DNA of 64,000 nucleotides from Solibacteraceae bacterium (lineage in GTDB: Bacteria > Acidobacteriota > Terriglobia > Bryobacterales > Bryobacteraceae): contig JALSRK010000076.1 of NCBI GenBank assembly GCA_026984795.1, forward strand, positions 186,001 through 250,000. Reading direction: 5' to 3'. How positions within the stretch are numbered: the first letter of the stretch is position 1; each line of letters starts with the position of its first letter. Made by a program: the position numbers and the translations under genes. Under the pieces are notes generated by a model. It did not search any database, was not told the origin of the DNA, and saw only the letters and a program-made list of their open reading frames with translations. Positions 54,440-63,191 of the stretch are shown piece by piece.

Positions 54440-55852
54440 GTGCCGTTGAACCGCCGCCAGGCCCGCTCGTTCGCGCTGATGGGCGGGCTGTTCTTTGTAA
54501 TCGTCTTCGTCGCTCCGCGCCCGGAAGCGGTGAGTCCCGCAGGCTGGCGGCTGACGGGGCTGTTCCTGGCCACCATCGCCGGACTGGTGCTGCAACCGGT
54601 GCCGGTAGGGGCGCTGGTGCTGATCGCCGTGGCGCTTTCGACGCTGATCGGGGGTTTGACGATCCAGGAAGCGCTGGCCGGCTACTCGACGCCGACGGTC
54701 TGGCTGGTCTTGAACGCCTTCTTTATTTCCCGGGCGATCATCAACACCGGCCTGGCGCGGCGGATCGCGCTGCTGTTCGTGCGCCTGGTCGGGGGGACGT
54801 CGCTGGGACTGTGCTACGCGCTCTCGTTCACCGACATGGTGCTGGCCTCGGTGATTCCGTCGAATGCGGCCCGCTCGGGCGGCGTGGTGTTGCCGATCAC
54901 CCGAGCGGTGGCGGAACTCTACGACTCCCGGCCGGGTCCTACGGCGCGGCGGCTTGGCAGTTTTCTGATGGCGGGCGTTTACCAGGGGATCTGCATCACG
55001 TCGGCGATGTTCTTCACCGGCCAGGCCTCGAACCCGCTGGCGGCGGAGATCGCCGGGCAGATGGGCTACCCGATCACCTGGGCGAGTTGGGCCCTGGCCG
55101 GGATCGTGCCCGGTCTAGCGGCGTTGCTGGTGGTGCCTTGGCTCGTACAAAAGCTGGAACCGCCGCAGATCCGCCGCACGCCGGAGGCGGCCGCGTTCGC
55201 CAGGCGGGAGCTGGAAAAGATGGGCCGCTGGTCGCGTTCGGAGCAGATCGTTTGCGCGGTCTTCGTCTCAGTGTGCGGCTTGTGGGTGACGAGCAGCCTG
55301 CACGGGCTGCACATCACCACGGCGGCGCTGCTCGGCACGGGCGCGCTTCTCGTCTCCGGAGTCCTTACCTTCGAGGACATCCGCAACGAGAAAGCAGCGT
55401 GGGAGTTGTTCATCTGGTATGGGGGAATCCTGCGGCTGGGCCAGGCGTTGAACGAGGCAGGCGTGACGACCGAGTTCGCCCGGGCGGTCAGCTCCGGGTT
55501 TTCGAGCTTCGGCTGGATCAGTCTGTTCGCCACCGCCCTGCTGATCTACTTCTACGCGCACTATATGTTCGCCTCGATCACCGCCCACATCCTGGCGATG
55601 TACGCGCCGTTCGTCACAGTACTCGCGGCCGAAGGGGCCCCGTTGGGGCTGATGGCCTTTGCTTTCGCCTGCTTCGTTTGTTTCTCGGCCGGACTGACCC
55701 ACTACGGCACGACACCGGCGCCGATGTTTTTCGCGCACGGCTACGTATCGCTGCGCAAGTGGTGGAAGGTCGGCTTTGCGGCGTCGGTGGCGAACGTGGC
55801 GATCTGGGCGCTGGTGGGCTTCACCTGGTGGAAGCTGGTGGGCTTGTGGTAA
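54440..55852 (+). CDS. DASS-family anion/dicarboxylate transporter
   Basis: 470 residues, GTG start. About twelve membrane helices with the divalent-anion:sodium symporter motifs VIPSNAARSGGVVLPI and a second SNP-like region (TGQASNPLA). Close in look to the 2-oxoglutarate/malate translocator group (SodiT). It probably takes up C4/C5 dicarboxylates or a related anion. It is divergent from the PEP-CTERM gene (118 bases). The region has no strong promoter match. Confidence 0.9.
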   Translation: MPLNRRQARSFALMGGLFFVIVFVAPRPEAVSPAGWRLTGLFLATIAGLVLQPVPVGALVLIAVALSTLIGGLTIQEALAGYSTPTVWLVLNAFFISRAIINTGLARRIALLFVRLVGGTSLGLCYALSFTDMVLASVIPSNAARSGGVVLPITRAVAELYDSRPGPTARRLGSFLMAGVYQGICITSAMFFTGQASNPLAAEIAGQMGYPITWASWALAGIVPGLAALLVVPWLVQKLEPPQIRRTPEAAAFARRELEKMGRWSRSEQIVCAVFVSVCGLWVTSSLHGLHITTAALLGTGALLVSGVLTFEDIRNEKAAWELFIWYGGILRLGQALNEAGVTTEFARAVSSGFSSFGWISLFATALLIYFYAHYMFASITAHILAMYAPFVTVLAAEGAPLGLMAFAFACFVCFSAGLTHYGTTPAPMFFAHGYVSLRKWWKVGFAASVANVAIWALVGFTWWKLVGLW

Positions 55853-55906
55853 GGGGGATGGAGCGCCGATGGAAAACAGGTGGGTAGGGGGATTGCGGAG
55901 TGTAAA

Positions 55907-56695
55907 TCAGTTGGTCGCAGCGGCGGTCTCATTCGGCGACCCAGCCAGATAGACGAGCAGATGGCGGCTGCCCTCGGCATCGTGGGGCGCAATGGGGATC
56001 AAAGTGAGGTCCCACCGCCCCTGGTCGCCCACGGCGCCGTGAACGGTGACCGGCTCCTCGGTGTCCACGGCTTCCTGCACTGCGGGCAGGACATCGTTTT
56101 GAGCGAAGAGGCCGGTAAGCTTCGTTCCCTGCGCTTCGTCGGCCGAGAGGCTGACCTTCTCGCGGAAGGTCCGGTTGCTGTAGATGAGTGAGAGGCGACC
56201 GTCGAAGACGGCCACGCCGGCGGGCAACAGGTCGAGGATGTTCTGGTAATAGTGGCGCTCGGCCTCCACCATGGCGAGGAAGCGGGCGTAGTGCTCCGGG
56301 GCGTCGGAGTCGGGGGATTCCTCTTGGGACGTGGGTGACAAGCCGGGCATGGCATCCGGCGCGGGCGCCTCATGGGCGGTGCTCGAAGCTTCCGAGGCGG
56401 CGTAGATCGGCTGCGGCTGGCTTTGGGAGACGGGGACCTCCGCGGTGACCCTGCCCACCGCTTCGGCGGCTGCGGTGAGTGAGGTGGCGGCGAGTTCCGC
56501 GGCTTCCGTTTCCTTGTCGGCGGCAGCCTCGTCATCAGCCGCCGTCTGGGCCGGGTGAGTCCGCTTCAACAGCTCGCCGAAAGCGCGCTCGTGATGGTTC
56601 TTGACGTAGGCCTGGTGGTGTTCCTTCGAACAGAACCGCTGGTTCTGGAGCCGGCGAAGGATCGACAGTTGCTTGCCGCAATACAGACATCTCAT
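55907..56695 (-). CDS. Zinc-finger / PAS protein
   Basis: 262 residues. Residues 3-26 are a CX2CX15CX3H finger (C3, C6, C22, H26) with RRL in the middle, matching position by position the finger of the protein encoded at 24285. An Ala/Glu/Pro-rich linker (about 45-135) leads to a PAS domain (about 145-255) whose start (MVEAERHYYQNILDLLPAGVAVFDG) closely resembles the first PAS of the hybrid kinase-like protein at 33697. No output domain. It may be a sensor or adaptor acting through partners. GGGAGG lies ten bases before the ATG. Confidence 0.78.
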   Translation of the reverse strand: MRCLYCGKQLSILRRLQNQRFCSKEHHQAYVKNHHERAFGELLKRTHPAQTAADDEAAADKETEAAELAATSLTAAAEAVGRVTAEVPVSQSQPQPIYAASEASSTAHEAPAPDAMPGLSPTSQEESPDSDAPEHYARFLAMVEAERHYYQNILDLLPAGVAVFDGRLSLIYSNRTFREKVSLSADEAQGTKLTGLFAQNDVLPAVQEAVDTEEPVTVHGAVGDQGRWDLTLIPIAPHDAEGSRHLLVYLAGSPNETAAATN

Positions 56696-56857
56696 GGGAC
56701 GGGGCCTCCCGAGCTTGCCTCTCCCTTTTCTATCGACACGAACACGGGGAAACTACAGGTCGATCCCCTATTTCCCATGCCGGGAGGCCTTAGCCCCGGC
56801 CGGACGCGTTGCGAAAGGTCTGCCAGCGGCTTGGGGCGGGACGGGCGGGACGCGGGG

Positions 56858-57652
56858 CTAGTTTCCGTCCAGCCGGAGCAGCCAGCGGGCGGCGTTGCGG
56901 ATGAGGCGCTGCATCATGGGGTGGTTGAGGGCCTCCGCAGTGTGGCCGGGCGAAAGGTAGACGAACCGGCCCCTACCCATCTCGCGCCACCAGCCTCCGG
57001 CAGCGGCGCGGTTGTCCTGAGCAATGGTGCGCAGCAGCAGGTGTTTCCGGCCCAAGTAGTATTTGACAAGATGCTGCTCGTCGAAGATCTGGAAGTCTTC
57101 GACGCCGGCCGTGACCGGGTGCCGGTGGTTCTCGACGCGGACAGTGAAACGGTAGGGCTTGGGATGGCCGCCGTAGTTTCCGCCGAACAGCTTGTAATAA
57201 AGGCCCCCGGGCGGGTAGATCCCCTGGGCGTAGTGCAGGGCGAGAAAGCCGCCGCCGTTGTGGACGAAATCCCAGATGGCCTGCTGCTGCTCGTCGTTCA
57301 TCCAAATGACTTCCTTGCCTTTTTGATAGCCGTGGGGCCAGTTTATGCCGTCGCGGAAGATGATCAGCAACTGGTGGGTGGCGAGCGAAGCGGCGTTCAG
57401 TTCGGTCACCTCGGTGATGAAGGTGACGGGAATATTTTCGCGGACCAGGGCGCGGATCAGCCCGTCGCGCTGGTAGACCGGAGAATGGTAACGGTCGCCG
57501 ATGAGGGCCAGGGCGCGAGGGCGCGAAGCGGAACGGAAGGGCGCGTCAGTATCGCCGGAACCGGGCGCGGACGCCCCGAGGCAGAGCGGCAGAAAGGCGG
57601 CTGCAGCGAGGGCGAGAGAGGCGGAATATCGGGGTCGGACTGTGCGAAACAT
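56858..57652 (-). CDS. ThuA-like protein, probably secreted
   Basis: 264 residues with a signal peptide (about 1-26). ThuA domain: DFVHNGGGFLALHYAQG, NYGGHPKPY and VENHRHPVTAGVEDFQIFDEQ, ending FVYLSPGHTAEAL. ThuA-like proteins have a class-I glutamine amidotransferase-like fold and occur in sugar metabolism; the catalytic Cys is usually missing, and I see none here. No ribosome-binding site; TAGAAT lies seven bases before the ATG. The start codon is only 20 bases from that of the divergent tgt gene. Confidence 0.87.
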   Translation of the reverse strand: MFRTVRPRYSASLALAAAAFLPLCLGASAPGSGDTDAPFRSASRPRALALIGDRYHSPVYQRDGLIRALVRENIPVTFITEVTELNAASLATHQLLIIFRDGINWPHGYQKGKEVIWMNDEQQQAIWDFVHNGGGFLALHYAQGIYPPGGLYYKLFGGNYGGHPKPYRFTVRVENHRHPVTAGVEDFQIFDEQHLVKYYLGRKHLLLRTIAQDNRAAAGGWWREMGRGRFVYLSPGHTAEALNHPMMQRLIRNAARWLLRLDGN

Positions 57653-57659
57653 GGCCCCG

Positions 57660-57687
57660 ATTCTACAATGAAATGGTGCCGGTCCAA
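57660..57687 (-). promoter_or_regulatory. Promoter of the ThuA-like gene, leaderless type
   Basis: On the minus strand TTGGAC (57687-57682), 16 bases, TAGAAT (57665-57660), then seven bases to the ATG. The -35 lies inside tgt. Confidence 0.5.
57664..57669 (+). promoter_or_regulatory. -10 hexamer of tgt
   Basis: TACAAT, three bases before the ATG at 57673 and six before a GTG at 57676. It overlaps the opposing -10 of the ThuA-like gene by two bases. Confidence 0.4.
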
Positions 57688-58827
57688 CCGCCTGTGCTGA
57701 GGTTCGAAATCGAGGCCGTCTGTCCGGTGACCGGGGCGCGGGCGGGAGTCCTCCACACCCCCCACGGCGCCGTGCAGACGCCCGTCTTCATGCCGGTGGG
57801 GACCCACGCCACAGTGAAGGGGCTGTGGAGCGAAGAGCTGGCCGAGGAACTGGGCGTCCATCTCTTGTTGGCGAATACCTATCACTTGTTTCTGCGGCCC
57901 GGCGCCGAGGTGATCCGCAAGCTTGGCGGGTTGCACCAGTTCATGAGCTGGCGCCGGGCGATCTTGACCGACTCGGGCGGCTTCCAGGTTTTCAGTCTCA
58001 GCGCGCTGCGGAAAGTGACTGCCCGTGGCGTGCTGTTCCGCTCGCACCTGGACGGCGACCTGCACGAGTTCACGCCGGTTTCGACTGTGGAGGCGCAGAT
58101 TGCGCTCGGCAGTGACATCATGATGACGCTGGACGAGTGTCCACCCTACCCGGTCAGCTTCGAGGCGGCGCGCGAGGCGGTGGACCGGACCCTCAGGTGG
58201 GCTCGGGAGGCATTCGAGCACTATCGGCGGCGCCGGGAGAGCGAAGAGATCCGGCAGGCGCTGTTTCCGATCGTTCAAGGTTCTACCTACCCGGAGCTGC
58301 GACGGCGGTGTGCCGAGGAGTTGGTAGAGCTGGATGCCGAAGGCTACGCGGTGGGCGGGGTGAGCGTCGGAGAGCCGCGGGATCTGAGTCTGGACGTGAC
58401 CGAGAGGACGGTACCGCTGTTGCCCAGGGACCGTCCCCGCTACGTGATGGGCGTCGGGATGCCGGAGGAACTGCCCGTCTATGTGGCCCTCGGCGTGGAT
58501 ATGATGGACTGCGTGCTGCCCACCCGCAACGCGCGCAACGGTTATCTGTTCACTTCGCAGGGCAAGCTGGTGATCAAGCAGGCGCGCTACCGGGACGACC
58601 CGCGGCCGGTGGACGAGAACTGCGGCTGCCGCACCTGCCGGTCCTATTCCCGCGCCTACTTGCGCCATCTGTACCAGGCCGGGGAGATGTTGTACTCCAG
58701 CCTCGCCACCCACCATAATGTCTACAGGTACCTTGACATCATGCGCCGGATCAGGCAGGCTATACTGCTAGGGAAGTTCCCAGAGTACCTGAACGCAGTA
58801 CAATCCCTGTCGGCGGAAGAACCATAA
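57673..58827 (+). CDS. tgt: tRNA-guanine (queuine) transglycosylase
   Basis: 384 residues. LTDSGGFQVFSLS with the catalytic Asp, PIVQGS, GGVSVGE and the zinc site (CGCRTCRSYSR ... HLYQAGEMLYSSLATHHN cut in parts) are all present. It exchanges guanine-34 for preQ1 in GUN-anticodon tRNAs. Start codon choice is open: ATG at 57673 or, if the mRNA is leaderless, GTG at 57676. The order tgt-yajC-secD-secF is the common bacterial arrangement. Confidence 0.97.
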   Translation: MVPVQPPVLRFEIEAVCPVTGARAGVLHTPHGAVQTPVFMPVGTHATVKGLWSEELAEELGVHLLLANTYHLFLRPGAEVIRKLGGLHQFMSWRRAILTDSGGFQVFSLSALRKVTARGVLFRSHLDGDLHEFTPVSTVEAQIALGSDIMMTLDECPPYPVSFEAAREAVDRTLRWAREAFEHYRRRRESEEIRQALFPIVQGSTYPELRRRCAEELVELDAEGYAVGGVSVGEPRDLSLDVTERTVPLLPRDRPRYVMGVGMPEELPVYVALGVDMMDCVLPTRNARNGYLFTSQGKLVIKQARYRDDPRPVDENCGCRTCRSYSRAYLRHLYQAGEMLYSSLATHHNVYRYLDIMRRIRQAILLGKFPEYLNAVQSLSAEEP

Positions 58828-58942
58828 GCTCCCAGGCCCTCTTCCGGTACCCAAAGGTGAGCGGAGCGTGCGGCGCTGAGCGGGCGGCGCGAGTGCGGCC
58901 GCATCCGAGGAACGAACAAGCTCCGGCCCGGCGGGGAATCGC

Positions 58943-59275
58943 GTGGGTGAGATCGTGACACTGAGTTTAATTCTGCTTCTTCAGCAAACGCCCGGATCCT
59001 CGAACCCGATTCTGGGTTTCCTGCCGATCATCCTGATCTTCGCCATTTTTTACTTCTTGCTGTTCTTGCCGATGCAGCGCCAGAAGAAGCAGCAACAAAA
59101 GATGTTACGGGAGTTGCAGAACGGCGATCAGGTGCTGACCAACGGTGGCGTGATCGGCACGATCGTCAAGCTGGCGGACGACAAGGTCGTCATCCGGGTG
59201 AAGCCAGACAACGTGAAGCTGGAAGTGGCCCGCAGCTCGGTGGCCAGCAAGCTGGGCGGGGAGACAGGTAAATAG
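58943..59275 (+). CDS. yajC: Sec translocon accessory protein YajC
   Basis: 110 residues, GTG start. One N-terminal membrane helix (about 22-42, IILIFAIFYFLLFLPMQRQ) followed by a small cytosolic domain with LQNGDQVLTNGGVIGTIV. It forms a complex with SecD and SecF, encoded next. Confidence 0.95.
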   Translation: MGEIVTLSLILLLQQTPGSSNPILGFLPIILIFAIFYFLLFLPMQRQKKQQQKMLRELQNGDQVLTNGGVIGTIVKLADDKVVIRVKPDNVKLEVARSSVASKLGGETGK

Positions 59276-59297
59276 GCGAGAGGAGGCGAGAACGGAG

Positions 59298-60917
59298 ATG
59301 ACCCGGAACCTCAAGTACAAAGGGCTGGCGATTCTGGCGGTGACGGTGGCCTGTCTGTACGCCCTTTTCGGGCTGCCGACGTCTCTAGCCGAGCTGAAGC
59401 AGAACTTCCGCCAGAGTGTGAAGCTGGGGCTCGATCTGCGGGGCGGCAGCCATCTCGTGCTTCAGGTGCAGCTCCAGGACGCCTTCAAGGCGGAAGCGGA
59501 TCTCATCATCGACCGCCTGAAGGAAGAGATGGCTAAACGAGGCATTCCCTATGACTCGATCGACCGAAACGATCCGCAGACGCTGGAGGAGGCGGACAAG
59601 ATCCAGATCAACATTCGGGGCGTGCCTCTGGACTCGACGGCGGCGTTCCGGAATCTGGTGGCCGAGGCGGTGCCGAACTGGGTGCTGACGCCGGTGAGTT
59701 CCACCGACTACAAGCTGACCATCCGTCCCACCGAGGCGCTGGCGCTCAAGCGCGACACGATGGAGCGGGCGATTCAGACGATCCAGAACCGCATCAACGG
59801 CCTCGGGTTGACCGAGGCGACGGTGCAGCAGCGCGGCCGGGCCGATGCAGAGGCGGAGATCCTGGTACAGATGCCGGGGGTGGACGATCCGGCGCGGGTG
59901 AAGGCGATCCTGCAGACGGCGGCGATGCTGGAGCTCGTGGAGGTCCGCGACGGGCCGTTCCAGAGCCGGCAGCAGGCGCTGGCGAAGTACGGGGGCGTAC
60001 TGCCGCTGAACACGCGGCTGGTTCGAGAGTCACGCCGGTCCGGAGAACAGGGAGAGACCTGGTGGCTGCTGAACCGCAGCGCCGTGGTCACCGGGCGTGA
60101 CGTCCGCAACGCGCGCCCCGGGCGGGATGAGTTCGGCAAGTGGGAAACCGACTTCACGCTGTCGCAGGAGGCGGCGCGGCGGTTCGGGCGATTTACGGAA
60201 AGCAACATCGGCAACCGCCTGGCGATCGTGCTGGACGGGCAGGTTCGGAGCGCGCCGGTGATCCAGGGGCGGATCGACGACCGCGGCCGGATCACCGGAG
60301 CGGCCAACGAGCAGGAAGCATCGGATCTGGCCATCGTGTTGAAGGCCGGCTCGCTGCCGGCGGGCATCGTTTACCTGGAGGAACGGACGGTGGGGCCTTC
60401 TCTGGGGGCGGATTCGATCCGGCAAGGCTTTTTGGCCGGCATCGCGGGGTTGATCGCCGTGGTGGCGCTGATGCTGTTCTATTATCGGATGGCGGGCATC
60501 AACGCCACGCTGGCGCTGATCCTGAACGCACTGATCCTGCTGGCGGTATTGAGCTATTTCGATGCCGTGCTGACGCTGCCGGGCATCGCCGGGATCATCC
60601 TGACGATCGGCATGGCAGTGGACTCCAACGTATTGATTTTTGAGAGGATAAAGGAAGAACTGGCGGCCGGCAAAGCGATTCCGGCGGCGATCGACACCGG
60701 CTTCGGCAAGGCGTTCCTCACCATTCTGGACACCAACATCACGACAATGGTGGCCTGCGCCTTCTTGTTCATTTTCGGCACTGGACCGGTGAAGGGGTTT
60801 GCCATCACCCTGACGATCGGTTTGACGGCGAACCTGTTCACGGCGGTCTTTGTTTCCAAGAGCATCTTCGAGTTCCAGGTGGCGCGGAACCCGAGGATGG
60901 CGAGTTTGAGCATCTAG
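59298..60917 (+). CDS. secD: Protein translocase subunit SecD
   Basis: 539 residues. KLGLDLRGGSHLVLQV after the first helix, a large P1 periplasmic domain, and five C-terminal helices with SLGADSIRQG, IAGIILTIGMAVDSNVLIFERI and TNITTM. It uses the proton gradient to complete SecYEG-driven export. GGAGGCGAGAACGGAG precedes the ATG; 22 bases follow yajC. Confidence 0.97.
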   Translation: MTRNLKYKGLAILAVTVACLYALFGLPTSLAELKQNFRQSVKLGLDLRGGSHLVLQVQLQDAFKAEADLIIDRLKEEMAKRGIPYDSIDRNDPQTLEEADKIQINIRGVPLDSTAAFRNLVAEAVPNWVLTPVSSTDYKLTIRPTEALALKRDTMERAIQTIQNRINGLGLTEATVQQRGRADAEAEILVQMPGVDDPARVKAILQTAAMLELVEVRDGPFQSRQQALAKYGGVLPLNTRLVRESRRSGEQGETWWLLNRSAVVTGRDVRNARPGRDEFGKWETDFTLSQEAARRFGRFTESNIGNRLAIVLDGQVRSAPVIQGRIDDRGRITGAANEQEASDLAIVLKAGSLPAGIVYLEERTVGPSLGADSIRQGFLAGIAGLIAVVALMLFYYRMAGINATLALILNALILLAVLSYFDAVLTLPGIAGIILTIGMAVDSNVLIFERIKEELAAGKAIPAAIDTGFGKAFLTILDTNITTMVACAFLFIFGTGPVKGFAITLTIGLTANLFTAVFVSKSIFEFQVARNPRMASLSI

Positions 60918-61009
60918 ATGCCGTTGTGATAGGTTCAATGGGACAGAGTCGGGAACAATTGGGGAAACGCCGGTGTCTGATCTAAACGGGCGCCGGCACA
61001 GGGCGTTTC

Positions 61010-62215
61010 ATGCAGATTTTCAAAGATCCTAAGTTCGACTTTCTCGGCAAGAAATGGGCCTTCATCATCGGCTCGCTCGTGTTGATCGCCGCCAGCATCG
61101 TGAGTCTGGTGGCCAAGGGCGGGCCCCGCTACGGCATCGACTTCAAGGGCGGGGTGGTGATCACCGTGAAGTTCGCTCAGATGCCGCGCCTCGACGAGAT
61201 CCGGTCAGCCCTCTCGAAGAAGATCCAGGGCGAGATCATGGTGCAGGAGTTCGTCGGCTCGAACGAGGTAATGGTCTCCACCGAGATGCGGAGCGAGGAA
61301 GAGTTGGCCGCGGCCCGGGAAGTCATCATCGAGACGCTGGAGGCCAGATTCGGCGGAGCCGAGGCGGGGAAGGTGGACCTGAACAACGCCGGCGCCGACG
61401 TGATCGCCAAGACGTTGCGGGCCAAGAACGTGCCGCTGGACGATGCGACGCTGCGAGGTCTGGCCGAGAGAATCCGGGAGTTTCGGGATTCTCCGCCCCA
61501 TTCGGGATTGTTGACGAGCTTCGACGAGCTTTCGCAGGTCGAAGGAGTGACGCCGGAGATCCTGAAGGCCATCCGGGAGAGCTTCTACCTGGCCCCGTTC
61601 ACGGTGCGGAGCGTAGAGATCGTGGGGCCGAAGATCGGCCAGGAATTGCGGCAGCAGGCGGTAATGGCGACGCTTCTGGCTCTCGGCGGCATGCTGGTAT
61701 ACATAGCGTTCCGGTTCGAGTGGACTTACGGGGTGGCGGCGGTGATCGCCGTCTTCCACGACGTGTTCATCACGGTCGGGCTGTTCTCGATCACCGACCG
61801 GGAGATTTCGCTGACCGTTGTAGCGGCCTTGCTGACCCTCGTCGGTTACTCGATGAACGACACGATCGTGGTGTTCGACCGGGTGCGGGAGAACCTGAAA
61901 CTGGTGCGCCGGGGCTCATTCTCGGACCTGGTGAACCTGAGCGTCAACCAGACGTTGAACCGCACGGTGCTGACCTCGGGCCTGACGTTTCTGACAGTGA
62001 TGGCGCTGTTCCTGTTCGGCGGGCAGGTGCTGAACAACTTCGCGTTCGCTCTGGTAGTCGGGATTCTGGTGGGCACGTACTCGTCGATTTTCATCGCCAG
62101 TCCGATTTTGATATCCTTGCAAGGCGTGCTGGAGCGCCGGAAGCGGGCGCGGTTGGCGGCGGCCGCTCCGGCGGGGAAGCCGGCGAGGAAGAGTTCAGCC
62201 AAGGTGGTCCGCTGA
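61010..62215 (+). CDS. secF: Protein translocase subunit SecF with periplasmic insertion
   Basis: 401 residues, longer than the usual 300-320. First helix, YGIDFKGGVVITVKF, then an insertion at about 121-195 before the normal VRSVEIVGPKIGQEL motif, then five helices with SMNDTIVVFDRVREN. The insertion includes LTSFDELSQVEGVTPEILKAI, which resembles a helix-hairpin-helix or type-II-secretion K-like segment. It lies in the first periplasmic domain. SecF works with SecD; a short basic tail ends the protein. Ninety-two bases separate it from secD. Confidence 0.95.
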   Translation: MQIFKDPKFDFLGKKWAFIIGSLVLIAASIVSLVAKGGPRYGIDFKGGVVITVKFAQMPRLDEIRSALSKKIQGEIMVQEFVGSNEVMVSTEMRSEEELAAAREVIIETLEARFGGAEAGKVDLNNAGADVIAKTLRAKNVPLDDATLRGLAERIREFRDSPPHSGLLTSFDELSQVEGVTPEILKAIRESFYLAPFTVRSVEIVGPKIGQELRQQAVMATLLALGGMLVYIAFRFEWTYGVAAVIAVFHDVFITVGLFSITDREISLTVVAALLTLVGYSMNDTIVVFDRVRENLKLVRRGSFSDLVNLSVNQTLNRTVLTSGLTFLTVMALFLFGGQVLNNFAFALVVGILVGTYSSIFIASPILISLQGVLERRKRARLAAAAPAGKPARKSSAKVVR

Positions 62216-62343
62216 GGCTGTTTCGGGGTATATGGATTTGTAGCATCAGGAGACCGGAGGCGGGAGCCGAAGGCCCGGCCGGGGAGCTGGGCTCGGGGGC
62301 GGTCCCGCGGTCCGGCGGTAAGGATTGGAAAGGGTAAACGATT

Positions 62344-63105
62344 ATGTTCGAACAGAGCCTGGTGGAACAGGGCAAGACCAACAAGACCTGGACCGTGTTG
62401 TTGTCCTTCGCCCTCCAGATCTTGATGATCGTCGTGATGATCATTCTTCCGATGATCTACTTCGAGACCTTGCCGACGACACAGTTAACGAGTTTTCTGG
62501 TGGCCCCTCCACCACCCCCGCCCCCTCCACCGCCGCCGGCTGCGCAACCGGTGAAGGTGGTGAAGGTGATTCCGCGGCAGTTTGACGCCGGCAAGCTGCT
62601 GGCCCCGAAGGAGATTCCGAAGGAGATCGCCGTTATCAAAGAGGATGAGCTGCCGCCTCCGATGTCCGGGGCGGTCGGCGTCGTGGGTGGCGTACCCGGC
62701 GGGGTTCCCGGGGGGACTCCGGGAGGCGTGATCGGCGGGATCATCGGGTCGGTGCCGACGGCGGCGCCGCCGCCTCCTCCGCCGAAGGTAAAGCCGAAGC
62801 CGAAGCCGAAGCCGAAGCGGATCCGGGTGGGGGGCAACGTCCAGGCGGCGCGACTGATCAAGCAGGTAAAGCCGATCTATCCGCCGCTGGCGCGCCAGGC
62901 TCGAATTCAAGGGACGGTTCGCTTCAATGCGATCATCGGCAAGGACGGCCACATCCAGAACTTGACCTTGGTCAGCGGCCATCCGCTGCTCGTGCCGGCA
63001 GCGACAGCGGCCGTGAAGCAGTGGGTATACAAGCCGACCTTGCTGAACGGCGAGCCGGTGGAAGTAGTCACGATCATCGACGTGAACTTCACGTTGAGCG
63101 GCTGA
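62344..63105 (+). CDS. TonB-like energy transducer
   Basis: 253 residues. One membrane helix (about 20-42), a linker with a run of fourteen prolines, a Gly/Val/Pro-rich repeat (VPGG type, about 115-135) and Lys/Pro pairs, then a C-terminal TonB domain (about 165-253; VKPIYPPLARQARIQGTVRF, YKPTLLNGEPVEV). It spans the periplasm and drives TonB-dependent receptors, powered by the ExbB/ExbD-type channel; an ExbB/TolQ-like gene follows. Confidence 0.92.
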   Translation: MFEQSLVEQGKTNKTWTVLLSFALQILMIVVMIILPMIYFETLPTTQLTSFLVAPPPPPPPPPPPAAQPVKVVKVIPRQFDAGKLLAPKEIPKEIAVIKEDELPPPMSGAVGVVGGVPGGVPGGTPGGVIGGIIGSVPTAAPPPPPPKVKPKPKPKPKRIRVGGNVQAARLIKQVKPIYPPLARQARIQGTVRFNAIIGKDGHIQNLTLVSGHPLLVPAATAAVKQWVYKPTLLNGEPVEVVTIIDVNFTLSG

Positions 63106-63191
63106 GGCGAAGGCGGCCGCGCGATGGGGTGCGATGAACAAGGGTTCTTGAAAATCTGAAAGATTCAATTCAACTCGCAGGAGAAAGACAG

